Below are positions 39,934-49,222 of a stretch of DNA of 64,000 nt, piece after piece. Origin of the DNA: Verrucomicrobiota bacterium. GTDB lineage: Bacteria > Verrucomicrobiota > Verrucomicrobiia > Verrucomicrobiales > Akkermansiaceae. The stretch's first letter is position 1. The number at the start of each line of letters is the position of its first letter. The DNA lies in the NCBI GenBank assembly GCA_004293445.1, contig RDYP01000004.1:62001-126000 (forward strand), read 5' to 3'. Position numbers and translations under genes: made by a program. The notes below the pieces were generated by a model. It was given only the letters and a program-made list of their open reading frames with translations. It made no database searches and was not told the DNA's origin.

Positions 39934-40862
39934 GCGAGGGAGTCGAAAAGTTGACGGGCGACTTGCAGGGGTTCCTTGCCGACAGCTCGGGACAGACGAG
40001 GCTCGCCACCGCCATCGGGGAAAACTCGGGCATTCATCGTCAGCAGGTCGCCGTCGAGGCTGGTGAAGACTCCGACCGGGGTGCTGCAGCCTCCTTCCAG
40101 CAATCGCAGGAATTCACGCTCGGCCCGGACGCGGATAAAGGTCGGCTCGTGACGGATCGCCGCGACCAGCGCGGCCGCAGCCTCGTCCCCCTTGCGAATT
40201 TCCAGACCAATCGCACCCTGCCCGGCCGCAGGAAAAAATCGATCCTCCGCCAGCGGGTCGAAATGGAGCGCGACTCCGGAAACGACCGCAGGCTGCGACA
40301 TGCGATGGCCGAGCCGAACCAGCCCGGCTTCCGCCAGCAAAATCGCATCCGCGGCACCCTCAGCCAATTTCTTCAGCCGGGTCGGTACATTGCCGCGCAG
40401 ATCCACGACCTTGAGATCGGGCCGCAGCCATTTCAATTGGTGGGCACGACGAACGCTGCTGGTGCCGACAACCGCGCCGCTTGGCAAGGAATCGAGACCA
40501 CCGGGCGCGCGCGTGACCAGCACGTCGCAAACCGGCGCGCGTTGCAGCACACCCGCGATTTCAAAAACATCATCGATCACCGTCGGCACGTCCTTGAGCG
40601 AATGCACCGCGAGATCGATCGTTCCCGCCCTCAGGGCTTCTTCGAGCTCCTTGGTGAAGATGCCCTTGTCGGTTCCCTCCGCCTTCGCCACATCGGCCAG
40701 CGCCACATCGGTGCGGCGATCTCCCGTGGTGCGAATCACATTTCGCGAGAGGCGCAGGTCGGGGAAAGCGAGCACCAGTGCACGCTCGACGGCGGCAGCC
40801 TGCACCAGCGCAAGATCGCTGCCACGGGTGCCGATAACGGTTTGGGAAAATAATTCGCTCAC
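39930..40862 (-). CDS. hemC: Hydroxymethylbilane synthase
   Basis: The 310-residue cytoplasmic enzyme polymerises four porphobilinogens. It has IGTRGSDLALVQAAAV at the N-terminus, the substrate-binding HSLKDVPT, VGTSSVRRAHQL, and the dipyrromethane-cofactor cysteine in LEGGCSTPVGV. Normal length. It overlaps both hemA (4 nt) and the cobA/hemD fusion (4 nt), so the three products are translationally coupled. Confidence 0.96.
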   Translation of the reverse strand: MSELFSQTVIGTRGSDLALVQAAAVERALVLAFPDLRLSRNVIRTTGDRRTDVALADVAKAEGTDKGIFTKELEEALRAGTIDLAVHSLKDVPTVIDDVFEIAGVLQRAPVCDVLVTRAPGGLDSLPSGAVVGTSSVRRAHQLKWLRPDLKVVDLRGNVPTRLKKLAEGAADAILLAEAGLVRLGHRMSQPAVVSGVALHFDPLAEDRFFPAAGQGAIGLEIRKGDEAAAALVAAIRHEPTFIRVRAEREFLRLLEGGCSTPVGVFTSLDGDLLTMNARVFPDGGGEPRLSRAVGKEPLQVARQLFDSLA

Positions 40863-41863
40863 GTGCCGGGTAAATTCAGCTTTTTCAATTCCTCATCGAT
40901 GATGCGGTCGCACTCGGCGATCTGCTTCTCGCGCCGCGCGCGAGCCTCGTCGGCGAGCTGCTCGAGAGTATCGATGTCGTAGAGATAAACTTCCTCGATA
41001 TCACCGCAGGCAGGATCAATGTCCCGCGGGACCGCGATGTCGATCAGGAACAGCGGACGGAATTTGCGCACGCGGCGGACCGACTCGATGTGATGGGGCA
41101 GCACCACCGGATGCGGCGCGGAAGTCGAGGAAATCACCACGTCCACCCCTGCCAGTACCGACTGCCATTCGTCAAAAGGCACCGCGCGGCCACCCATCTC
41201 AGTGGCCAGCAGCTCCGCCTTGTCGAAAGAGCGATTCGTCACGAAGACCGAAGTCGCACCCCGCGAAACCAAGGCCTGAGCCGTCTGGCGGCTCATGTCA
41301 CCGGCCCCGATGACGATCACGCGGCAACCCGCCAGCTTGCCGAAAATCTTCTCCGCCAACTCAACCGCCGCCCCGGCCACCGAGGTCGCACCTTCCTGAA
41401 TCCGGGTATCGGTGCGCACCTTCTTGCCCACACCGAAGGCCCGCTGGAAAAGCCGGTTCAGCACCCCGGATGTCGCACCGGCATCAAGCGCCTGACGATA
41501 CGCCTCTTTCGCCTGACCGAAAATCTCCGTCTCACCGAGCACCATCGAGTCCAAGCCGCTGACCACCCGGCAGAGATGTTTCGCCGCAGAGCTCCGATGA
41601 TGTTCGTACCAATGCGGATCCGAATCCGCACCGTGGGTCATAGCCAGCCGACGCCGCAGCTCGGCGGCCGCCCGTTCGGCACGATCCCCCGCGAGATAGA
41701 ATTCCGTGCGGTTGCAGGTCGACAGCACCACGCTTTCCGCGAGCCCGTCGATTTCTAACAATCGCTTCGCGGAGTCGCCCAACTGCCCGGTCGGCACGGC
41801 GAAGCGCTCGCGAACCTCGACGGGCGCGGTGCGGTGATTGAGACCGACGCAAACAAGTTCCAT
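40859..41863 (-). CDS. hemA: Glutamyl-tRNA reductase
   Basis: The 334-residue enzyme reduces glutamyl-tRNA to glutamate-1-semialdehyde, the first committed step of the C5 haem pathway. It starts MELVCVGLNHRTAPVEVRE, has the catalytic cysteine in VLSTCNRTEFYLAG, and GLDSMVLGETEIFGQ, then the NADPH site VIGAGDMSRQTAQAL. It is a little shorter than typical (about 420) because the C-terminal dimerisation domain is reduced. An in-frame extension to 42079 overlaps the upstream gene and is rejected. The start overlaps the CcsA/HemX-like stop by 1 nt. Confidence 0.95.
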   Translation of the reverse strand: MELVCVGLNHRTAPVEVRERFAVPTGQLGDSAKRLLEIDGLAESVVLSTCNRTEFYLAGDRAERAAAELRRRLAMTHGADSDPHWYEHHRSSAAKHLCRVVSGLDSMVLGETEIFGQAKEAYRQALDAGATSGVLNRLFQRAFGVGKKVRTDTRIQEGATSVAGAAVELAEKIFGKLAGCRVIVIGAGDMSRQTAQALVSRGATSVFVTNRSFDKAELLATEMGGRAVPFDEWQSVLAGVDVVISSTSAPHPVVLPHHIESVRRVRKFRPLFLIDIAVPRDIDPACGDIEEVYLYDIDTLEQLADEARARREKQIAECDRIIDEELKKLNLPGT

Positions 41864-42627
41864 CAGACGAGGGCGAAAACCGAGAGAGACACCACGAAGA
41901 GCAAGACCGCGAGCGTCGCCGTCCGCCGACCGGTCAAACCACGCCACTGCCTCAGCATCAAGAATCCGACGTAGCTCGACCACACCACACACGCGGCGAC
42001 CAAATGAGCCGTGCCACCTTGCCGCGGCATCATGAAGCCGGCGAAAACCCCGATGCTCAGTAGGGCAACACCCAGCCACAAAAGCCGAATCGTCGATTTC
42101 AACAACTCCCGCACCGGGGGCAAATTCCGAAACAGACCCGACTTGAGATGATGGTCCTTCAGTTGCCGATCGAGGACCAGAAACATCACCCCCGCCACAG
42201 CCGCCAGAGCCAGGGCCCCATACGAAAGCACCGACATCGCCGCGTGAGTCTCATGCCAAGGGTTCGTGCCGGAGAGCCGCTGGGGCTCGGCCTCCAATCC
42301 TCCCGGAAGCAAGGCGAGCCCCTGAAAAATCACGACCACGGGTGCGGTGAACACGCCTAACAGCGAGATCCGATAAGCCGGGCCCACCACCAGATAGAAA
42401 AGAGTCAGCGACCACGCCAAGAAGGCAAGGATCTCGCCCAGACCGACCAAGGGACAGGCCCCGCGCGACTCCCCGCGGATCGAGAGGAATCCAAGCTGCG
42501 CCAAAAACGCCGCACTCATCCAAATCACCGTCCAAGGGCTGCGCACGCCGCGTCGGACCGACCACACGCCTGTAATCCCGCCCACGGCAGCGAGGGCGGT
42601 TGCGACGAGGAGAAACCAGCGGTCCAC
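41863..42627 (-). CDS. HemX/CcsA-like cytochrome c assembly protein
   Basis: The 254-residue membrane protein has eight hydrophobic segments and the conserved WHETHAAMSVLSYGALALA motif of the CcmC/CcsA haem-handling family. Homologues next to hemA are often called HemX and are thought to influence glutamyl-tRNA reductase levels or haem export; the actual role here is not known. It is the first gene of the haem operon and its TGA overlaps the hemA ATG in TGATG. Confidence 0.85.
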   Translation of the reverse strand: MDRWFLLVATALAAVGGITGVWSVRRGVRSPWTVIWMSAAFLAQLGFLSIRGESRGACPLVGLGEILAFLAWSLTLFYLVVGPAYRISLLGVFTAPVVVIFQGLALLPGGLEAEPQRLSGTNPWHETHAAMSVLSYGALALAAVAGVMFLVLDRQLKDHHLKSGLFRNLPPVRELLKSTIRLLWLGVALLSIGVFAGFMMPRQGGTAHLVAACVVWSSYVGFLMLRQWRGLTGRRTATLAVLLFVVSLSVFALV

Positions 42628-42782
42628 CCCCCTCCCTTGGCCCTCAAACGCGGTCCGCGCAAGGCCGGAATGGCCTCGGATGAACCACCGGATGCGTCAT
42701 CACTTCGCGTATCGAGGCATCCGAGCCATCAGAATCCGACTCTCTCCTTGGTCCAGCGCTGACGATCCCTTACTTCCCCCGC

Positions 42783-43331
42783 ATGCCTTTCACCGATCCC
42801 CTACGCTCCGCGATCCGCGATGTAGTCGATTTCCCAAAGCCCGGCATCGTCTTCAAGGACATCACCCCCATCCTCGCCGACCCCGAACTCTTCCGGTTGG
42901 CGATTACCCGGCTCTGCGCCACGGCCGATGGCCACAAGATCGACAAGGTGGTCGGCATCGACGCCCGCGGCTTCATCTTCGCCGCAGCGGTGGCTGATCG
43001 CCTCGGCGCAGGCTTCGTCCCCGTGCGAAAAAAGGGCAAACTCCCGTGGAAAACCCGCCAGGTCGCCTACTCGCTGGAATACGGCGAATCCGTGGTCGAG
43101 CTCCACGAAGACGCCGTGGCTCCCGGTGAAACGGTGCTGCTGGTCGACGACCTCCTCGCCACCGGAGGCACCGCGGCAGCCGCCTTGGAACTGCTCGACG
43201 CCCTCGGCGCGAAGGTCGCAGGCGTCGCGTTCCTTATCGAACTCGCCTTTCTGGGTGGCCGCGATGCGCTCGGCGATCGCCAGATCGAGTCGATCCTGTG
43301 CTTCGATGAGCCCGCCCAATGCGGTAAATGA
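42783..43331 (+). CDS. apt: Adenine phosphoribosyltransferase
   Basis: The 182-residue purine-salvage enzyme makes AMP from adenine and PRPP. It begins [23 protein letters not shown] and has [32 protein letters not shown] and the PRPP motif [21 protein letters not shown]. Length and start are typical. It lies divergent from the haem operon and about 100 nt before pgi, possibly co-transcribed. Confidence 0.96.
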   Translation: MPFTDPLRSAIRDVVDFPKPGIVFKDITPILADPELFRLAITRLCATADGHKIDKVVGIDARGFIFAAAVADRLGAGFVPVRKKGKLPWKTRQVAYSLEYGESVVELHEDAVAPGETVLLVDDLLATGGTAAAALELLDALGAKVAGVAFLIELAFLGGRDALGDRQIESILCFDEPAQCGK

Positions 43332-43434
43332 AGCAAAACCCGTTCTTTCCGCATTCCGCCGCTTGCCCTCAGCGCCCGGCCCCACCAAACTCGCCGCCCG
43401 CGCTTTTCTCCGTCCCTACCTTCCCCAAGATCCC

Positions 43435-44985
43435 ATGTCCTGGTCCACCTACGCCGCATCGCTGATCCGCTACCCACAGTTCGGATTCTCGCTCGACACT
43501 TCGCTGATGGACCTCGACGAGGCCTTCTTCGCGACGATGGCTCCCAAGGTCGCAAAGGCCCACGCCGACATGGCCGCCCTCGAATCCGGCGCCATCGCCA
43601 ACCCTGACGAGGGCCGCATGGTCGGCCACTATTGGCTGCGCAATCCGGGCCTCGCGCCCAGCGACGAACTGCGCGCCGCGATCGAGCAGCCCCTCGCCGC
43701 CCTCAAGGAATTCGCCGAAAAAGTACACACCGCACAGATCAAGCCACCCGGCGCCGCCCATTTCCAACGACTCCTACTCATCGGCATCGGTGGCTCGGCC
43801 CTCGGCCCGCAACTCGTCACCGAAGCCATCGGCCACGGCGCACGGATGCCCATCCACTTCTTCGACAACACCGACCCCGCAGGCATCGACCGCGTGCTTT
43901 CCGACATCGGCAGCGCGGGCCTCGCCAGCACCCTCGTCGTCGTGATCTCCAAATCCGGCGGCACCGCGGAAACCCGCAACGGCATGGTGGAAGCCAAGGC
44001 CGCCTACGACGCCGCCGGGCTCGACTTCGGCAAGCACGCAGTGGCCGTCACCGGCGAAGGATCCAAGCTCGATCAATTCGCCAAGGCACACGGGTTCATC
44101 GCCCGCTTCCCGATGGAGGACTGGATTGGCGGACGCACCTCCGTCATGTCCACAGTCGGCCTCGTCCCCGCGGCTCTGCAAGGGATCGACATCGATTCCT
44201 TCCTCACCGGTGCCGCCGCGATGGATGCGGAAACCCGCAAGCCCGACGAACACAACGCCGCCATGCGGCTCGCCCTCGCCTGGTACGCGGCCGGCAATGG
44301 CAAGGGAGAAAAGGACATGGTGGTCCTCCCCTACAAAGATTCGCTCGTCCTGTTTTCGAAGTATCTCCAGCAACTCGTCATGGAGTCGCTTGGCAAGGAG
44401 CACGACCTCGACGGCAAGGTCGTCCATCAAGGCATCGCCGTTTACGGCAACAAGGGCTCCACCGACCAACACGCCTACGTCCAGCAACTGCGAGACGGGG
44501 TGGCCAATTTCTTCACCACCTTCATCGAAGTCCGCAAAGGCCGCAGCGGCGACTCGATCGAGGTCGAACCCGGCAACAGCTCCGCCGACTACCTGCAAGG
44601 CTTCCTTCGCGGCACCCGCAAGGCGCTCCACGACTCCGGCCGGAAATCGATCACCATCTCCATCCCCGAAGTCACTCCCTTCCAACTCGGAGCCCTGATC
44701 GGCCTGTTCGAGCGCGCCGTCTCCTTCTACGCCTCGCTCGTCAACATCAACGCCTACCACCAACCCGGTGTGGAGGCCGGCAAAAAGGCCGCTTCCGATT
44801 TCCTCGAACTGCTCGGCTCGGTCCGCAGCCGCCTCGTTTCGGAAGCCAAGACCGCCGAACAAATCGCAGCCTCGGTCGATGCTGATCCGGAAGCCGTTTA
44901 TCACTGCCTGACCCACCTCGCCGCCAATGGCGAAGCCCAGATCTCCATCGGTGCCTCACCGAAGGAAGATCACTTCTCCCTCTAA
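43435..44985 (+). CDS. pgi: Glucose-6-phosphate isomerase with C-terminal extension
   Basis: The 516-residue enzyme interconverts glucose-6-phosphate and fructose-6-phosphate. Signature elements are [35 protein letters not shown], and the C-terminal [15 protein letters not shown]. After that point, where many PGIs end, about 60 residues remain ([20 protein letters not shown] and LTHLAANGE), which look like a winged-helix unit. The start at 43435 is supported by the [14 protein letters not shown] beginning; a longer frame from 42928 is a shadow of apt. Confidence 0.94.
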   Translation: MSWSTYAASLIRYPQFGFSLDTSLMDLDEAFFATMAPKVAKAHADMAALESGAIANPDEGRMVGHYWLRNPGLAPSDELRAAIEQPLAALKEFAEKVHTAQIKPPGAAHFQRLLLIGIGGSALGPQLVTEAIGHGARMPIHFFDNTDPAGIDRVLSDIGSAGLASTLVVVISKSGGTAETRNGMVEAKAAYDAAGLDFGKHAVAVTGEGSKLDQFAKAHGFIARFPMEDWIGGRTSVMSTVGLVPAALQGIDIDSFLTGAAAMDAETRKPDEHNAAMRLALAWYAAGNGKGEKDMVVLPYKDSLVLFSKYLQQLVMESLGKEHDLDGKVVHQGIAVYGNKGSTDQHAYVQQLRDGVANFFTTFIEVRKGRSGDSIEVEPGNSSADYLQGFLRGTRKALHDSGRKSITISIPEVTPFQLGALIGLFERAVSFYASLVNINAYHQPGVEAGKKAASDFLELLGSVRSRLVSEAKTAEQIAASVDADPEAVYHCLTHLAANGEAQISIGASPKEDHFSL

Positions 44986-45005
44986 ACAAAATACCCCGAC
45001 CTCCG

Positions 45006-45019
45006 GCCCCTCGCGGGGC
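45006..45019. other. Small GC hairpin after pgi
   Basis: GCCCC (45006-45010) pairs with GGGGC (45015-45019) around a 4 nt loop, 20 nt after the pgi stop. Other short repeats follow up to 45130. No T-run is present; a weak terminator is possible. Confidence 0.3.
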
Positions 45020-45133
45020 AGCGGCCCTGCCACTTGGCAAGGCTCCTGCTCTTGGCCCTGCGGCCGAAGCGGACTCGATCTCGTCGGGACCAGCGAAAGC
45101 CTCAAGCCGAGGCCTACGTAGCCTCCACGACGC

Positions 45134-48100
45134 ATGTTCTACCGGCGCCTTACCAACACCCTCTCCGCCGCCCTGCTGTTCGCGGCCCTTCCCGGGTCCC
45201 CGGCCGTCGCCGCCAGCGGGGAAATTCTCATGGCCAGCTGGCCCTGCCTGTCGCCGGACGGCAAGAGCCTCGTGTTTGAATGGCGCGACGATCTCTGGTC
45301 GAGCCCCGCCGACGGGGGTCTGGCGAAACGGCTCACCGCCCACCCGGCACGCGACAGCTTCCCGATGTTCTCGCCCGACGGGAATTCGCTCTACTTCTGC
45401 TCCAGCCGCGCTGGCTTCATGCAGCTCTTCTCCATGCCCGCCCAAGGCGGACCGGCGACCCAGCACAGCTTTCATTCAGAGGGTGCCAGCCTCGAAGACA
45501 TCGCTCCGGACGGTACCCGCGCCCTCGTAAGAGGCCTGCGCGATGAACCCGGCTTCCGCCCCGAGCGCCTGATCGAAATCACACTCCCGCGCGAAAGCCC
45601 GGAACACTATCTCTTCAACGAAAAAGGCCACTCCGCCCGTTATAGCCCGGATGGCTCGAAAGTCCTCTTCTGCCGCGAAGGCGAGCAACTCTACCGCAAA
45701 GGCTACCGAGGACCGCGCGCCTCCTCGATCTGGCTCTACGACCTCGCCGATCAAAACTTCACCGCCCTCATCAAAGAAGACACCGAAGCCCGCTCTCCCA
45801 TGTGGCTGCCCGATGGCAGCGGCTTCTACTACGTCTCCGAACGCGACGGCACCCTCAACCTCTGGCTGCGCAAACTTGCCGACGGCTCCGATCAACAGCT
45901 CACCCATTTCACCGACGATGGCGTGATCCGCCCGAGCATCGCCAAAGACGGATCCCGTATCGTCTTCCGCCGGGGCTTTCACCTCTGGACCTGGCAGCCC
46001 GGAGGCACCGCGAAAGAACTCGCTCTCCACCAGCAGGAAGACCTCGCCGACACCCGGCGCGAACTCCGGAAAATCACCGGCACGGTCGATGCCGATTTCT
46101 CCCCCAGCGGCCTCGAGATTGTGTTCGCCGCAGAAGGCGAACTCTGGACTTCCGACACCGTCCTGCGCGAACCACACCGCCTCACCCAGAGCGCCGCGCG
46201 CGAAGACGACCCCATCTTCTCGCCCGACGGCAAATGGATCTACTACCTCAAGGACGACGGCATCGACCGCAACGTCTGGCGCGCCCGCCGCGAACGCAGC
46301 GGAGATTTCTGGTGGCGGGCGCAAAGCATCGTTCACGAACAAGTCACCCACGGCCGCGAAGCGAAGCAGCGCATCGCCCTCAGCCCCGACGGCAGCCGCA
46401 TCGCCTACGTCTCCGGTGGGGGAAACCTCCACGTCGCGAAGGCCGACGGTAGCGACGACCGGATGCTTTTCGCCTGCTGGGACGCCCCCACCTTCGACTG
46501 GTCGCCCGATTCCGGCTGGCTCGTGTTTGCCGCCCAGGATCAGAACTTCAACCGCGACATCTACATCATGCCGGCGGACGGGTCCCGCGCCCCCTTTAAC
46601 CTTTCCCGACATCCGGATTTCGAAGGATCACCCCGATGGTCGCCCGACGGCCGACGCATCTCTTTCACCGGCCGACGCCTCAACAACGAGATCGGACTCT
46701 TCTACGTCGATCTCAAGATCGAGGAAGCCGTCCGCTCCACCCGCGACCGCCGCGAGCTCGACGCCGAGTCCGCGATGCGCGAGGACCCGCTTTATCGCCT
46801 CGAGGAGAGCGATCCCGACACCAGCGACGCCGAGGAACCGGAGGCGCCTCGTGAAAACGAATCGGCCTCCACCAAGCCACAATCCCCCAGCAAACCACGA
46901 ACCACGAAATCCCGGCGCACCCGGATGAGAATCGATTTCGAGGGCCTCAGCGAACGGATCGTCCGCCTCAATACCCGCGGCGTTGAGCCCTCGCGCACGC
47001 TCTGGACCCACGATTCCCGCGCGCTGCTCTTCCAAAGCAAGAACCGCTCCAACGACCAAGTCTACCGGATCGAAGCCCGCCAAGGCGCCTCGATGCGCGA
47101 CGAGGCGGACTTCCGCGGTTTGCCCATCCGCATGACTCGCGAAGGCACTTCCTTCTGGATCGTCGACCGCGCCCCGGCACGACTCCGCAAAGACAAGCTC
47201 ACCCGCTACCCCATGGCTACGCGCCTTGTGCGCGACCGCGTCGACCATCAGCGACTCTGGTTCCGCTCGGTCTGGCGCACCCTGCGCGACCGCTTCTACG
47301 ACCCCACGATGAATGGCAGGGACTGGAACGCGATCCTTGCAAAGTACGAAGACGCCGCCGCCCACGCGCCTGATTCACCCACTTTCGATGGCATCATCGG
47401 CATGATGCTCGGCGAGCTGAACGCCTCCCACCTCACCTTCATTTCCAAAGTCTGGCCACGCCCTTGGGAAAACGAAGGCGCGGAGTTCCAATCCACCCGC
47501 CACCTCGGCATCCGCTTTGAACAAAAAGGCGGCAAGGAAGCTCTCACCGTCGCTTCCGTGATCGCCGACAGCCCCGCCGCCACCTGCACGCCACCCATAC
47601 GCGCGGGCGACACCATCCTCCGGGTCAACGGCCGAAGCGTCGATGGATCCACACCGCTCCACCGCTTCATGAACGGCCGACCCGATCGCGAGATCGAACT
47701 GGTCCTGCGCGATAGCAAAGGCAAAGAGCATTCTCACCAACTCAGCCCCATCGACTACGAGGAAGCCCGTGAACTCGCCGAAGCCCAAGTCGTCATCGAC
47801 AATCGACAGCGCGTCGAGGAACTCTCCGGCGGCCGCCTCGGCTACGTCCACATCGCCCGAATGTTCTGGGACGAGTTCGAACGCTTCGAACGCGAGATCT
47901 ATGCCGCGGGCCACGGGAAAGAAGGGCTTGTCATCGACATCCGCGACAATGGAGGCGGCTTCATCACGGACCACCTCCTGACCGTCCTCTGCCAGCCGCG
48001 CCACGCCGTCACCATCCCCCGCGGCGGCGGCCCCGGCTATCCACAGGACCGCAAGGTCTATGCCTCCTGGCACAAGCCCCTCGTTGTCGTCTGCAACCAG

Positions 48101-48469
48101 AACTCCTTCTCCAACGCCGAAATCTTCGCCCACGCCATCAAATCCCTCGATCGCGGCCCCTTGGTCGGCGTCCCGACAGCTGGCGGAGTGATTTCGGCCA
48201 CCCGCGAACGCATCCTCGATGCCGGCACCCTCCGCGTCCCCTTCCGGGGCTGGTTTTCCCCGGACAGCGGCGAGGACATGGAAATGCGAGGTGCCATGCC
48301 AGACCACCTCGTCTGGCCAGAGCCAGGCCAGCTGATAGCCGGAGAAGACCCCCAGCTCGGCAAATCCGTCGATGTTCTCCTGAAGATCGTCGACTCCGTG
48401 AAAAAAGAGGATTTCACCCCGAAATACCGCAGCGGCCACCACCCGCAAGCGCCCGCAGCCGACGATTGA
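45134..48469 (+). CDS. Tricorn-like exported protease (PD40 propeller, PDZ, S41)
   Basis: The 1111-residue protein has a signal peptide (ALLFAALPGSPAVAAS), then a beta-propeller of PD40/WD40-like repeats (repeated SPDGxSxxF patterns such as MFSPDGNSLYF and IFSPDGKWIYYL) over about 25-640, a linker rich in Glu/Pro, a PDZ domain (about 850-920, RAGDTILRVNGRSVDG) and a C-terminal S41 peptidase domain (VIDIRDNGGGFITDHL, then CNQNSFSNAEIFAHA). The order matches the tricorn protease family. Tricorn degrades oligopeptides in archaea; the signal peptide puts this one outside the cytoplasm. Confidence 0.9.
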   Translation: MFYRRLTNTLSAALLFAALPGSPAVAASGEILMASWPCLSPDGKSLVFEWRDDLWSSPADGGLAKRLTAHPARDSFPMFSPDGNSLYFCSSRAGFMQLFSMPAQGGPATQHSFHSEGASLEDIAPDGTRALVRGLRDEPGFRPERLIEITLPRESPEHYLFNEKGHSARYSPDGSKVLFCREGEQLYRKGYRGPRASSIWLYDLADQNFTALIKEDTEARSPMWLPDGSGFYYVSERDGTLNLWLRKLADGSDQQLTHFTDDGVIRPSIAKDGSRIVFRRGFHLWTWQPGGTAKELALHQQEDLADTRRELRKITGTVDADFSPSGLEIVFAAEGELWTSDTVLREPHRLTQSAAREDDPIFSPDGKWIYYLKDDGIDRNVWRARRERSGDFWWRAQSIVHEQVTHGREAKQRIALSPDGSRIAYVSGGGNLHVAKADGSDDRMLFACWDAPTFDWSPDSGWLVFAAQDQNFNRDIYIMPADGSRAPFNLSRHPDFEGSPRWSPDGRRISFTGRRLNNEIGLFYVDLKIEEAVRSTRDRRELDAESAMREDPLYRLEESDPDTSDAEEPEAPRENESASTKPQSPSKPRTTKSRRTRMRIDFEGLSERIVRLNTRGVEPSRTLWTHDSRALLFQSKNRSNDQVYRIEARQGASMRDEADFRGLPIRMTREGTSFWIVDRAPARLRKDKLTRYPMATRLVRDRVDHQRLWFRSVWRTLRDRFYDPTMNGRDWNAILAKYEDAAAHAPDSPTFDGIIGMMLGELNASHLTFISKVWPRPWENEGAEFQSTRHLGIRFEQKGGKEALTVASVIADSPAATCTPPIRAGDTILRVNGRSVDGSTPLHRFMNGRPDREIELVLRDSKGKEHSHQLSPIDYEEARELAEAQVVIDNRQRVEELSGGRLGYVHIARMFWDEFERFEREIYAAGHGKEGLVIDIRDNGGGFITDHLLTVLCQPRHAVTIPRGGGPGYPQDRKVYASWHKPLVVVCNQNSFSNAEIFAHAIKSLDRGPLVGVPTAGGVISATRERILDAGTLRVPFRGWFSPDSGEDMEMRGAMPDHLVWPEPGQLIAGEDPQLGKSVDVLLKIVDSVKKEDFTPKYRSGHHPQAPAADD

Positions 48470-48511
48470 GCAACTTCTTGCCGCCTACGACACCAGCGGC
48501 TAACAACCTGC

Positions 48512-49222
48512 ATGATCCCATCCATCCAAGCCTTGTTGGTGCTTCAGGACCGCGACCGCCGCCTGCGCGTCCTCGCTGACGACCTCGCAAAAATCCCCAA
48601 AGACGAGGCCCGCGCTGGAGATCGTCTGGCCGGAGACACCCGGGCCGTGCAAGTCGCGAAGGACGCGATGATGGCGAACGAGATCGAAATCAAAAAGGTG
48701 GAGATGGACACCGCCACCCGGCGCACCACCATCCAACGACTCAAAACCCAGCAGTTCGAAACTCGGAAAAACGATGAGTTCCAGGCTCTGGGCCACGAAA
48801 TCACGCGCTACGAAAAAGACATCGACGGCCTCGAAACCCGTGAACTCGAACTCATGGAGAAAGCCGACGATCTGCGCGGCACTCTCCAACGTGCAGAAGC
48901 CGCGCTGGCCCAGACCCGGAAGCTCGTCGATGAGGACCTCGCCAATTTGGCCCAACGCAAACAACGCCTCGAGGCCGATACTCTCGAAGTCCAAGCCGAA
49001 CGAAATCAGCTCGCCGCCGCTGCACCGGCATCGATGCTCCCTCTCTACGAGCGCCTCTTGAAAACCAAGAACGGCCTCGCCGTGGTCCCGGTCACCGCGG
49101 GCAAATGCACCGGCTGCCACATGAAGCTGGTCGCCTCCACCCTCGTGAAGGTGCACTCGCAGGTCGAAGGAACCCAGTGCGAAAGCTGCGGCCGCCTCGT
49201 CTACGACGGCGACGCGTCTTAA
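48512..49222 (+). CDS. Coiled-coil zinc-ribbon protein (C4 type)
   Basis: The 236-residue cytoplasmic protein is mostly alpha-helical coiled coil (about 20-170), and ends with a zinc ribbon CTGCHMKL...CESCGRLVY. It matches the bacterial C4-type zf-RING_7 family (CT398-like); its function is not established. It lies 42 nt after the tricorn-like gene. Its stop overlaps the end of the convergent pseudopilin-cluster gene by 4 bp. Confidence 0.85.
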   Translation: MIPSIQALLVLQDRDRRLRVLADDLAKIPKDEARAGDRLAGDTRAVQVAKDAMMANEIEIKKVEMDTATRRTTIQRLKTQQFETRKNDEFQALGHEITRYEKDIDGLETRELELMEKADDLRGTLQRAEAALAQTRKLVDEDLANLAQRKQRLEADTLEVQAERNQLAAAAPASMLPLYERLLKTKNGLAVVPVTAGKCTGCHMKLVASTLVKVHSQVEGTQCESCGRLVYDGDAS

